DNA of 38,841 nt from CAZVCJ01 sp964625745 (GTDB taxonomy: Bacteria > Chloroflexota > Anaerolineae > VGOG01), in contig CAZVCJ010000015.1 in the NCBI GenBank assembly GCA_964625745.1, forward strand, positions 1 through 38,841. Direction: 5' to 3'. Made by a program: the position numbers and the translations under genes. Shown one piece after another: positions 1 to 7,587 of this stretch (its first letter is position 1; each line of letters opens with the position of its first letter). A model generated the notes under the pieces. It was not told the origin of the DNA, ran no database searches, and was given only the letters and a program-made list of their open reading frames with translations.

Positions 1-9
1 CAAAAGGGT

Positions 10-134
10 TTGGCTCTTTGGGATTTCGCAGGGTCACGGTGTTGGAGTCCCCAACTTGTTGGGGGTTGCTGCGCCACACCCCCAACAAGTTGGGGACTCC
101 GGCTCACTACCCACCCTAACTCCCAAAGAGCCAA
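10..134 (+). repeat. Palindromic interspersed element, copy 1
   Basis: Imperfect palindrome of 125 bp. It has 14-bp perfect inverted ends (10-23 and 121-134, core GGCTCTTTGGGA/TCCCAAAGAGCC) and a perfect 22-bp inner inverted repeat (44-65 and 79-100) that is itself nearly self-complementary (CCCAACTTGTTGGG). Related copies lie at 8836-8980 (inverted) and 32086-32206. The element is open in the priA frame and, read from TTG 10, would encode LWDFAG and PQLVG, the same peptide motifs that copy 2 adds to a secreted protease. No transposase is present. It resembles a MITE or a palindromic coding element. Confidence 0.8.
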
Positions 135-156
135 GAGTTTGAGGTTTGGCAACGCC

Positions 157-3100
157 ATGACCTATGCTGAGGTAGTCGTCAGTACCCCCATCCGGCGACA
201 AGCAATCTCAGATCTGGAAGAAGGCTCTGAGAACACATACAGCCCTTTGAGCCTCGCCTTTCATTATTCCATCCCCCCCACCTTCGAGGAGAAGGTAGCT
301 GTCGGCCAATTGGTGCAGGTGCCCTTCGGCCCCCGTCGCCTGCAAGGCATCGTGGTGGGCTTGACCGACAGGGCCGCGGTGCTTGAGACCAGGGACATCG
401 AGGAGATCGTTGACCTTGAGCCCGTCCTCTCTCCGCTACAGATCGAGCTGGCTCGCTGGATCAGCAGCTACTACCTTGCCCCCCTCATTGATTGCCTGCG
501 CCTGATGCTGCCCCCCGGCCTGGAGCAGCGCGCCGATCTCACCGTGGAGCTGAGCGAGTCGGCGAAGCAGCGAAGCAGCGAAGACCTCACACCAGAGCAG
601 CGTGTAGTGATCGAGTTCCTGCGCCAGGAGGGCAAGCAGTGGGTGAAAGATCTGGCGCGGTTCCTCGAGATAGAGGACCCACGCCCGGTCGTAGATCAAC
701 TGGCTCGCAGGGGCATAATCACCAGGCGCTCGGAATTCGAGAAGCCTCGGGTGAGGCCCAAGCGAGCCCGCTTCGTCCGCCTCATTGCCGACGAGGAAAG
801 AATAACCCAGGCCATTCCCAAGTTGGGCCATTCGTCCAAGCAGGCCGACGCGCTGGAATTCCTGTCCCGCAGTGAGGACCCTCTGCCCACCCTGTCCGAT
901 GTCTGTGCCAAAGTCGGCTGCACCGACGCCTCCATCCGCGCTCTGGCCGAGAAGGGCCTGGTCCAGATCACCGAGAAGCGCACTCTGGTTGCCCCTCTGC
1001 TCTCGCCCAGGGCCATAGACAAGGCTGTCGCCGCACACCTGCGCCGAGCCTCCAAACAGGCGTCTGCCCTGGCCCTCCTGCGCGACCGCCCTGAGCCTGT
1101 AGAATTGTCGCAGTTCTGCAGGGAAGCGAATTGTTCCTATTCCGTGCTACGGGAACTGGAGCGAAAAGGCTACGTGCAACGCTTCGAAGAGAAGCCAGTG
1201 GTCATCCTGCGCCTCCCTCCGGATGAGGTAGTGGACAAGATAGTCGAGTTGCGCGGCGCCCAGAAGCAGGTGGAGGTGCTGGATTTTCTGCGGGCCGAAG
1301 AAGAGGGAGCCATCTGGGTAAGCTGGATCTACGCCGAGACAGGTTGCAACCTGCGCGCGTTGAGGGACCTGGCCGCCCATGGCCTGATCAGCCTGGAGGA
1401 AAAGGAGGTCTGGCGTGACCCGCTGGAGGAGCGGGAGTTCGTCCTCGATGTGCCGCCGAAGCTGACGCCGGATCAAGAGGTCGCATGGGAGGAGATTGAA
1501 AAGGTAATAGGTCAACGAGTAATAAGTAACGGGGGTAAGAAACTCGTTACTCGTTACCCATTACCCGTTACTCTACTTCACGGCGTCACTGGCAGTGGCA
1601 AAACCGAGATCTACCTGCGCGCTTTGGGTGCAGTCCTCAAGCAGGGCAAGCAGGCCATCGTCCTGGTGCCTGAGATCAGCCTCACCCCCCAGACCATCCG
1701 CCGCTTCGCCGCCCGCTTCCCCGGCCGCCTAGCCGTCATCCACAGCCGGCTCTCCCTGGGCGAGCGCTACGACACCTGGCGGCGCGTCCGGGCCGGGGAC
1801 GTGGACGTAGTCATCGGCCCCCGCTCGGCCCTCTTCGCACCCCTGCGCCACCTGGGCCTCATCGTCATTGACGAGGAGCACGAGGGTTCATACAAACAGG
1901 AGATGACTCCTCGCTACCACACCCGCCAGGTGGCCGTGAAGCTGGCAGAGCTGGCGGGGGCGGTGGTCATCATGGGCAGCGCGACCCCCGACGTGGTCTC
2001 CTACTACCGCGCCCGACGGGGAGAGTACAGATTGCTGCGCCTGCCGAAGCGCATCATGGGCCATCGGCGGCGGATCGAAGAACAGAAGGTGAGTTATAAG
2101 TTGCAAGTTACAGGTTACAAGTTTCTAAGCGACGAGGCATGCTATGCCGATTTGCCGCCGGTGCGAATCGTTGACCTGCGGGAGGAGCTGAAGGCCGGCA
2201 ATCGCGAGATCTTCAGCCGCGCCCTTCAGGGAGCCTTGCGTGAGACCTTGGATAAAAATCAGCAGGCCATTCTGTTTCTGAACCGCCGTGGGGCGGCCAC
2301 TTTCGTAATGTGCCGCGACTGCGGTCACGTTCTCAGGTGTCGCCGCTGCGAGGTGCCCCTGACTTACCACCTCCCTGGTCGCAAACGAGCTCCCTCTGTA
2401 GAGGAACCCCGCCTGGTCTGTCACCGCTGCAACCGCGATGATCCGGTGCCCCAGGTTTGCCCTAACTGCGGGAGCAAACGCATAAAGTTCTTCGGCGTCG
2501 GCACTCAAAGGGTGGAAGCCACTGTTCAGAGGCTTTTTCCCCAGGCTCGCACCCTGCGCTGGGATCGGGACACCACAGGCGGCAAATGGTCGCACGAGGA
2601 GTTCTTGCAGAGCTTCATCGAGCACCAGGCTGACGTGCTCATCGGCACCCAGATGATCGCCAAAGGGCTGGACCTGCCCCTGGTGACCCTGGTGGGAGTG
2701 GTCGCTGCGGACACCGCCCTGCATTTGCCCGACTTCTGGGCCAGCGAGCGTACTTTCCAGCTTCTGACCCAGGTGGCTGGTCGGGCTGGGCGCAGCATCC
2801 TGGGCGGCCAGGTCATCATCCAAACCTATACTCCTGAGCACTACGCCGTCCAAATGGCCAGCCGACACGACTACGACGGCTTCTACGAGAAAGAGTTAGC
2901 TTTCCGGCGGGAGCATGGCTACCCTCCCTTCGCCAGGTTGGCCAAGTTGGTCTACGTTCATTCCAACCAAAAACATTGTCAAGAGGAGGCAGAGAAGTTG
3001 CACCGCATCCTTAGTAACAAGATAGCCCGCCTGGGTCTGCCTGGCACCGATCTCATCGGCCCAGCGCCCTGCTTCTTTGGGCAGTTGCGGGGCAAGTATC

Positions 3101-3204
3101 GCTGGCAAATTGTGGTGCGGGTTTCCGATCCCCAGACCCTCCTCCAGGACGTGATCTTCCCCCGAGGCTGGCGGGTGGACATTGATCCTGTGAGCACACT
3201 ATAG
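157..3204 (+). CDS. priA: Primosomal protein N' (PriA helicase), with expanded winged-helix region
   Basis: Superfamily 2 replication-restart helicase, 1015 aa; the family is usually about 730-830 aa. The start is ATG 157, giving MTYAEVVV, which fits the family N-terminus; the open frame continues upstream to TTG 10, but that part is repeat sequence. Seen in order: the 3' DNA-binding domain; four tandem winged-helix-like units at about residues 144-428, where most PriA have one; Walker A GVTGSGKTE at 476-484; DEEH at 572-575; eight zinc-binding cysteines as CxxC pairs from about residue 719; and the QVAGRAGR motif. Two segments look foreign and in frame: about 450-472 (just before Walker A) and about 645-657 (before DLPPVRIVDL), both encoded by 7-nt-periodic repeat DNA. 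The sortase gene follows after 4 nt. Function is certain from motifs; the tolerance of the inserts is inferred from the intact frame. Confidence 0.95.
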   Translation: MTYAEVVVSTPIRRQAISDLEEGSENTYSPLSLAFHYSIPPTFEEKVAVGQLVQVPFGPRRLQGIVVGLTDRAAVLETRDIEEIVDLEPVLSPLQIELARWISSYYLAPLIDCLRLMLPPGLEQRADLTVELSESAKQRSSEDLTPEQRVVIEFLRQEGKQWVKDLARFLEIEDPRPVVDQLARRGIITRRSEFEKPRVRPKRARFVRLIADEERITQAIPKLGHSSKQADALEFLSRSEDPLPTLSDVCAKVGCTDASIRALAEKGLVQITEKRTLVAPLLSPRAIDKAVAAHLRRASKQASALALLRDRPEPVELSQFCREANCSYSVLRELERKGYVQRFEEKPVVILRLPPDEVVDKIVELRGAQKQVEVLDFLRAEEEGAIWVSWIYAETGCNLRALRDLAAHGLISLEEKEVWRDPLEEREFVLDVPPKLTPDQEVAWEEIEKVIGQRVISNGGKKLVTRYPLPVTLLHGVTGSGKTEIYLRALGAVLKQGKQAIVLVPEISLTPQTIRRFAARFPGRLAVIHSRLSLGERYDTWRRVRAGDVDVVIGPRSALFAPLRHLGLIVIDEEHEGSYKQEMTPRYHTRQVAVKLAELAGAVVIMGSATPDVVSYYRARRGEYRLLRLPKRIMGHRRRIEEQKVSYKLQVTGYKFLSDEACYADLPPVRIVDLREELKAGNREIFSRALQGALRETLDKNQQAILFLNRRGAATFVMCRDCGHVLRCRRCEVPLTYHLPGRKRAPSVEEPRLVCHRCNRDDPVPQVCPNCGSKRIKFFGVGTQRVEATVQRLFPQARTLRWDRDTTGGKWSHEEFLQSFIEHQADVLIGTQMIAKGLDLPLVTLVGVVAADTALHLPDFWASERTFQLLTQVAGRAGRSILGGQVIIQTYTPEHYAVQMASRHDYDGFYEKELAFRREHGYPPFARLAKLVYVHSNQKHCQEEAEKLHRILSNKIARLGLPGTDLIGPAPCFFGQLRGKYRWQIVVRVSDPQTLLQDVIFPRGWRVDIDPVSTL
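1503..1574 (+). repeat. Heptad-periodic inverted repeat inserted in frame in priA
   Basis: Degenerate 7-nt units (gagtaat, aagtaac) are followed by their complements (cgttact, cgttacc, cattacc). The segment is in the priA frame and encodes about residues 450-472, directly before the LLHGVTGSGKT helicase motif, where PriA homologues have only a short linker. Confidence 0.7.
2091..2127 (+). repeat. Heptad-periodic repeat inserted in frame in priA (second)
   Basis: Five direct degenerate 7-nt units (gagttat, aagttgc, aagttac, aggttac, aagttt) encode about residues 646-657 in the loop before the PPVRIVDL segment. The unit resembles the one at 1503-1574 but lacks the inverted half. Confidence 0.6.
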
Positions 3205-3208
3205 AAAG

Positions 3209-4048
3209 ATGCCATTACTAAAACACGGAAACACCTTCCCAGCTATCCTGATCGTATTGGGCGCAGCACTCCTGACCGTAGGAGCTATGGGACTGGTCAA
3301 AGATCATCTCGACCTACAAGCACCCGCTCCCTCCTTTTCCTCTTCCTCACCAATGGGGGGAGGCGAAGAACAGGGTGTGATGACAGCCGCGCCTTCGGTC
3401 AAGCCCATCCCTCCGACAGGTATCCTGATCGCCGCGCCCCCAACACTTCGGCTCGTAAGCAAAGCGACCTCAGTACGGGCCTCGACGCTCGCGGTTACCC
3501 CTTCGCCCACAGTTACCCCTTCGCCCACAGTCACTCCCTCGCCTGCCTTCACTTCCACGCCCACCTTCACTCCCACCCCATCAGGCCCGCCCCCCGCCAG
3601 CGCCCCACCGGATCGCATTGTGAGTCCCGCCATCGGCCTGGATGCTCCAGTCGTACCCGTGGGGTGGACGGTCACGGCTGAAGGCGCCGTCTGGGATGCA
3701 GCCGACTATGCCGCCGGCTGGCACCAGAATTCCGCCTACCCTGGTCACGTCGGCAACACTGTCCTCTCAGGACACCACAACATCAAGGGTAAGGTCTTTC
3801 GGTATTTGATTGACCTCGAACCCGACGACGAGGTGTTCCTCTACGTGGGAGAGACGGCCTATCGTTACGTCGTCACAGAGAAGCACCTGTTTGAGGAAAA
3901 GGGTAAGCCCGAAGAAGTGCGCCGTGCCAATGCCCAGTGGATCGCACCCACCGACGACGAACGTGTCACTTTGGTCACTTGCTGGCCCTACACCTCCAAC
4001 ACCCACCGGCTGATCATCGTAGCAAGGCCAGTGATCAGTAATCGGTGA
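3209..4048 (+). CDS. Sortase (membrane-anchored, TP-rich linker)
   Basis: Cysteine transpeptidase that joins LPxTG-type surface proteins to an acceptor on the outside of the cell. The 279-aa product has one N-terminal membrane helix (about residues 11-30), a low-complexity Ser/Thr/Pro linker (TPSPTVTPSP units, about 95-130), and then the sortase beta-barrel. Catalytic residues are visible: His189 in LSGHH, Cys258 in TLVTC and the Arg in THRLIIVA. It starts 4 nt after the priA stop, so it is probably read from the same transcript. The last residues (about VISNR) and the stop come from a heptad repeat at 4029-4073. A likely substrate is the LPTTG-ended nucleotidase at 5827-7530. Subclass (E/F-like) is not settled from sequence alone. 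Confidence 0.88.
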   Translation: MPLLKHGNTFPAILIVLGAALLTVGAMGLVKDHLDLQAPAPSFSSSSPMGGGEEQGVMTAAPSVKPIPPTGILIAAPPTLRLVSKATSVRASTLAVTPSPTVTPSPTVTPSPAFTSTPTFTPTPSGPPPASAPPDRIVSPAIGLDAPVVPVGWTVTAEGAVWDAADYAAGWHQNSAYPGHVGNTVLSGHHNIKGKVFRYLIDLEPDDEVFLYVGETAYRYVVTEKHLFEEKGKPEEVRRANAQWIAPTDDERVTLVTCWPYTSNTHRLIIVARPVISNR

Positions 4049-4073
4049 TCAGTATTCAATATCCAGTAACAAG
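4029..4073 (+). repeat. Heptad-periodic repeat at the sortase 3' end
   Basis: Six units of about 7 nt (cagtgat, cagtaat, cggtgat, cagtatt, caatatc, cagtaac). The array supplies the last sortase codons, the TGA stop, and the spacer up to the Shine-Dalgarno of the next gene. Confidence 0.65.
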
Positions 4074-4082
4074 GAGGTTTTG

Positions 4083-4592
4083 ATGAACATCCTGGAAATA
4101 CCCCTCATTGCCCAGATCCGGCGCAATCACGCCCTGGAGCACGCCACCATCCACGTTCTGAGCGAACACGACCCTCGACGGCATTTGATGGGGCGCACCA
4201 CGACCCACGGCTTCTATCTGTTTGGAGAGGTGGAGACAGAGGAAGTAGCTGCCGCTGCCTCCGAGGCCCTTGCCCGCCTGCGGATAGGTGAGCACTACCT
4301 GGCTGTTCATCCGCGCTGTGGCACCAATCTGGCCACCGCTGGAGTGTTGGCTGGGCTCTCCTCTTTCGTGGCCATGTCGGGCCGCTCAAAATCGCGACTG
4401 GCCAAGCTCCCCCAGATCATCCTGGCTGCCACCATCGCCGTGATGGCGGCTCAGCCTTTGGGCCTGATCCTGCAGGAGCACGTCACCACCCTGCCAGAGG
4501 TGGAGGGGGTAACTATCGAGGAGATCGCTCACCAGCGGAGAGGCCAGGTTGTCATCCATCACGTATACCTCGGTCAGCAGCCTACCGGTTGA
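4083..4592 (+). CDS. DUF6391-like small membrane protein
   Basis: A 169-aa protein of unknown function. ATG 4083 is chosen over the in-frame TTG at 4080 because AAGGAGG lies 5 nt upstream of it (4071-4077). The N-terminus carries a striking HALEHATIH motif with His16, His20 and His24 (HxxxHxxxH, with Glu19), a possible metal or nucleotide site by inference only. Two hydrophobic segments (about residues 76-94 and 104-124) suggest membrane association. I recognise the RRNHALEHATIHVL signature as typical of the DUF6391 family found in Chloroflexota and cyanobacteria. It lies between sortase and holA on the same strand, and no function follows from that. Confidence 0.75.
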   Translation: MNILEIPLIAQIRRNHALEHATIHVLSEHDPRRHLMGRTTTHGFYLFGEVETEEVAAAASEALARLRIGEHYLAVHPRCGTNLATAGVLAGLSSFVAMSGRSKSRLAKLPQIILAATIAVMAAQPLGLILQEHVTTLPEVEGVTIEEIAHQRRGQVVIHHVYLGQQPTG

Positions 4593-4657
4593 AAGATTGG
4601 CAAGGTCTTCTGACCGCAGCCGCCACTGGGCTCGGTCGGAGACCTTCGCCCAACAGG

Positions 4658-4698
4658 ACCACCCGACCATTGACCATCCGACCACCTGACCACCTGGA
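4658..4698 (+). repeat. Short periodic repeat upstream of holA
   Basis: Tandem 7/8-nt units with a common GACC core (gaccatt, gaccatc, cgaccac, ctgaccac) end just before the holA Shine-Dalgarno GGAGGGG. Confidence 0.55.
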
Positions 4699-4704
4699 GG
4701 GGCT

Positions 4705-5691
4705 ATGTTTTATCTATTCCACGGCGAGGAAGAGTTCTCTCGCTCCGAGACCCTGGCCGACTTCAAGAAGAAGATGGGCGACTCTGGGCTGGCCGAGTTG
4801 AACACCACTATCTTCGATGGCAATAAGGTCACCTTGGGCGAGCTTCAACATGCTTGTGATTCTGTCCCCTTCATGGCCAAACGACGCCTGGTCATTGTGG
4901 AGGGACTCCTCACCCGCCTTGCATCGAGGGAAAAGAATAGGAAGCTGGCCAACTGGCAGAAAGAGTATTTGGAAGAACTGACCCAATACTTGAGTCACCT
5001 GCCTGAGACCACGCGCCTGGTTTTCGTCGAGAACAAGTCCATCAACAAGAACAACCCCGTTCACCGATTGGCCCTGGCCGATGAGCACGGACACGTCAAG
5101 GAGTTCGAGCCTCCCAAGAGGGAGAAGCTGAACCGTTGGATCGAGGAGCGGGTTGAGAAGAAGGGAGGGCAGATCAGCGCCGCGGCCGTTGAAACACTGG
5201 CCACCTTCGTGGGCAATGACTTGCGGCTGCTGGATCAGGAGATCGAAAAGCTCGTCGTCTACGTGGACGGGGCGCGTCCCATCAACGAGGACGACGTTCG
5301 CTTGCTGGTCAGCTATGTCCAGGAGGCCAACATCTTTGAGATGGTAGATGCCTTGGGCCAGCGCAATGGTCAGCGGGCGGCCAGGCTGCTGCACCAGTTG
5401 CTAGACGGAGGCGAGCACCCCCTGGCGCTGCTGGGCATGATCGTCCGCCAGTTCAGGATCATGATCCAGGTCAAAGAACTGAGCGGGCAGGGGCTGAGCC
5501 AGCAGGACATGGCTACCAGGCTGAAGCTGCATCCCTTCGTGGTCAAGAAAACGACGCGCCAGGCGATGAACTTCTCCATGGAGCAGTTGGAGACCGTCTA
5601 TCGGAGACTGTTGGAAACCGACGTGGCCATCAAGACGGGTCAGATGAACGAGGTATTGGCCCTGGACATGCTGGTGGTGGGGTTGACTTGA
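4705..5691 (+). CDS. holA: DNA polymerase III delta subunit (clamp loader)
   Basis: The delta subunit opens the beta sliding clamp within the clamp-loader complex. The 328-aa length is normal for HolA. The N-terminal FYLFHGEEEF and the mid-region VRLLVSYVQEANIFEMVDAL and LHQLLDGGEHPLALLGMIVR are the family's recognisable segments, with the usual AAA-like fold lacking a P-loop and a helical C-terminal collar domain. Shine-Dalgarno GGAGGGG lies shortly upstream of ATG 4705. It follows the DUF6391-like gene after 112 nt that carry a short periodic repeat. A possible promoter for the next gene overlaps its last codons. Confidence 0.93.
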   Translation: MFYLFHGEEEFSRSETLADFKKKMGDSGLAELNTTIFDGNKVTLGELQHACDSVPFMAKRRLVIVEGLLTRLASREKNRKLANWQKEYLEELTQYLSHLPETTRLVFVENKSINKNNPVHRLALADEHGHVKEFEPPKREKLNRWIEERVEKKGGQISAAAVETLATFVGNDLRLLDQEIEKLVVYVDGARPINEDDVRLLVSYVQEANIFEMVDALGQRNGQRAARLLHQLLDGGEHPLALLGMIVRQFRIMIQVKELSGQGLSQQDMATRLKLHPFVVKKTTRQAMNFSMEQLETVYRRLLETDVAIKTGQMNEVLALDMLVVGLT

Positions 5692-5711
5692 AGGCTGGAG
5701 ACAGATAAACT
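5683..5711 (+). promoter_or_regulatory. Candidate sigma-70 promoter for the 5'-nucleotidase
   Basis: TTGACT (5683-5688), 17-nt spacer, TAAACT (5706-5711). The -35 overlaps the holA stop. Caution: most of this segment is also a repeat shared with the 3' coding end of the protease at 7588, so the promoter match may be fortuitous. Confidence 0.4.
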
Positions 5712-5717
5712 CTGACG
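5686..5717 (-). pseudogene. Remnant of a secreted-protein C-terminal tail
   Basis: This 32-nt segment matches 7628-7660 with about 5 mismatches. There it encodes, on the minus strand, the RVYLPLVFK tail of the S8 protease. Here the minus strand would read VRVYLSPAFK. It looks like the leftover 3' end of a related gene or a copied tail. No larger frame supports it. Confidence 0.4.
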
Positions 5718-5826
5718 CTGGCGACGACGAGGATTTCCGATAACAGAGTGATGGCTTTAGCTGTCTGAGAGATGGCAAGTACTTAGCCACATCTACAAAA
5801 CAAGTAAAAAGGAGGTAAAGAAGACC

Positions 5827-7530
5827 ATGTACCGCAAGCGTTACTTCACTTTCGTTTTGATCGCCTTGCTCACCCTGGCCCTCTTCCTCGTGCCCACCGC
5901 CTGGGCCGATGAGCCGATCACCTTGACCATCCTGCATACCAACGACACCCACGCTCATCTGGAGTCCTTCGAGCCGTTCAACCAGCCTCTACAGGGGGGC
6001 GTAGCGCGGCGCTACACCGCCATCCAGCAGGTGAGGGCTGAAGGCGGCAACGTCATCCTGGTGGACGCAGGCGACGCCTTCCAGGGCACACTCTTCTTCA
6101 ACCAGTGGCGGGGAGAGGAAGAGGCCTACTTCATGAACGCCCTGGGCTACCAGGCCATGGCTGCGGGCAACCACGAGTTCGACTGCGGCCCCGCTACGCT
6201 GGCCAGCTTTATCAAGAAGGCTGATTTTCCGGTGTTGAGCGCCAACGTAGACGCTTCCGCCGAGCCTGCTTTGGCTGGCCTCATTCCAGCTTACACCGTC
6301 TTGGACGTAGCCAGCGAGAAGATCGGTGTCTTCGGCCTGACCACCGAGGACACGGCCTCCAACTCCAGCCCAAGCCCCAACATTGTCTTCGAGGACGCCA
6401 CCGAATCGACCAGGCAAGCCGTGGCCGATCTGGAAGCCCAGGGGATCAACAAGATCATCGCCCTGACGCACCTCGGTTACAGCGTGGACTTGACGCTGGC
6501 CGCTGCCGTAGATGGCATTGACGTCATTGTGGGCGGTCACAGTCACACGCTGCTGGGGGACATGGAAGGGGCCGCGGGACCCTATCCCACCGTGGTCACT
6601 TCGCCGGCCGGCGACACCGTATTGATCGTCCACGCCTACGAGTGGGGCGGATACCTGGGCAACCTGGACGTCACCTTCACCGCTGATGGCAAAGTGGAAA
6701 GCTACGGCGGCGAGCCAATCTTCATTGACGAGACCATCGCCGAGGACACCGATATCGCTACTGCGGTAGCCCAATTCGCCGCGCCCATCGAAGAACTGAA
6801 GGCCACAGTCGTTGGTCAGACGACTGTTAATCTGGAGGGCACGAAGGAGTTGCTGCGCACCCAGGAGACCAATCTAGGCAACTTCATCTGTGATGCCACG
6901 TTATGGAAAACGGCTGCCGAGGACACCCAAATCTGCATCCAGAACGGAGGAGGCATCCGGGCCAGCGTCCCCCCTGGCGACGTGACCATGGGCCAGGTAC
7001 TGGAAGTGTTGCCTTTCGGCAACCTGATTGCTACTTTCGGCCTGAAGGGTTCGGATGTGTGGGCCGCTCTGGAAAATGGCGTCAGCTTGTACGAGGAGCA
7101 GGATGGCCGCTTCCCGCAGGTGGGTGGACTCAAGTACACCTTCGATCCGAGACAAGATGTAGGCTCGCGCATCGTTAGTGTGGAGGTAAAGAACCCGGAC
7201 GGCACTTACAGTCCCATTGACCTGGACGCAATCTACAGGGTAGCTTCCAACAACTTCATGCGCGGAGGCGGCGACGGCTACGATGTGTTCGCCGAAAACG
7301 CCATTGATCCCTACGATGCCGGCGCAGTACTGGCCGATGCGGTGGCTGAGTACATCGGCAACCAGTCGCCGGTAAGCCCGGCTGCGGAAGGCCGCATTAC
7401 CCAAGTGGAGGCACCGGCGGAACTGCCGACCACCGGTGGCGTGATCCCGACTGTCGAACCGGCATACTTCCTGGTCGGATTCGGCCTGCTCACTCTGGCC
7501 TGGGCCATCCGTCGCCGACAGCACGCTTAA
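5827..7530 (+). CDS. Secreted 5'-nucleotidase/UshA-like phosphoesterase with LPTTG sorting signal
   Basis: Extracellular metallophosphatase that releases phosphate from nucleotides, 567 aa. A signal peptide (about 1-27, ending TAWA) is followed by the calcineurin-like catalytic domain with HTNDTHAH, DAGDAFQG, GNHEFD and GGHSH metal-binding motifs, then the C-terminal nucleotide-specificity domain with NGGGIR and GGGDGYDVF. The C-terminus is a sortase signal: LPTTGG (533-538), a hydrophobic segment (FLVGFGLLTLAWA), and the basic tail RRRQ. Shine-Dalgarno AAAGGAGGT (5808-5816) precedes ATG 5827. The nearby sortase (3209-4048) is the obvious enzyme to anchor it. Exact substrate (AMP, UDP-sugar, cyclic nucleotide) cannot be told from sequence. 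Confidence 0.92.
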   Translation: MYRKRYFTFVLIALLTLALFLVPTAWADEPITLTILHTNDTHAHLESFEPFNQPLQGGVARRYTAIQQVRAEGGNVILVDAGDAFQGTLFFNQWRGEEEAYFMNALGYQAMAAGNHEFDCGPATLASFIKKADFPVLSANVDASAEPALAGLIPAYTVLDVASEKIGVFGLTTEDTASNSSPSPNIVFEDATESTRQAVADLEAQGINKIIALTHLGYSVDLTLAAAVDGIDVIVGGHSHTLLGDMEGAAGPYPTVVTSPAGDTVLIVHAYEWGGYLGNLDVTFTADGKVESYGGEPIFIDETIAEDTDIATAVAQFAAPIEELKATVVGQTTVNLEGTKELLRTQETNLGNFICDATLWKTAAEDTQICIQNGGGIRASVPPGDVTMGQVLEVLPFGNLIATFGLKGSDVWAALENGVSLYEEQDGRFPQVGGLKYTFDPRQDVGSRIVSVEVKNPDGTYSPIDLDAIYRVASNNFMRGGGDGYDVFAENAIDPYDAGAVLADAVAEYIGNQSPVSPAAEGRITQVEAPAELPTTGGVIPTVEPAYFLVGFGLLTLAWAIRRRQHA

Positions 7531-7547
7531 CGCGCTCTGACCGGCGC

Positions 7548-7581
7548 AAAGAGCCCTGGGGCCTCAGTTCCAGGGCTCTTT
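7548..7581. terminator. Bidirectional intrinsic terminator
   Basis: Perfect 12-bp stem AAAGAGCCCTGG/CCAGGGCTCTTT with a 10-nt loop. It lies between the converging nucleotidase (ends 7530) and S8 protease (ends 7588) and gives a T run on either strand. Confidence 0.75.
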
Positions 7582-7587
7582 GCTGAT

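Noticed and set aside
10..156. priA starting at TTG 10
   Set aside because: The extra 49 codons are palindromic repeat sequence, and ATG 157 begins the family's usual N-terminus. Translation of the repeat here cannot be excluded but is not supported by a binding site.
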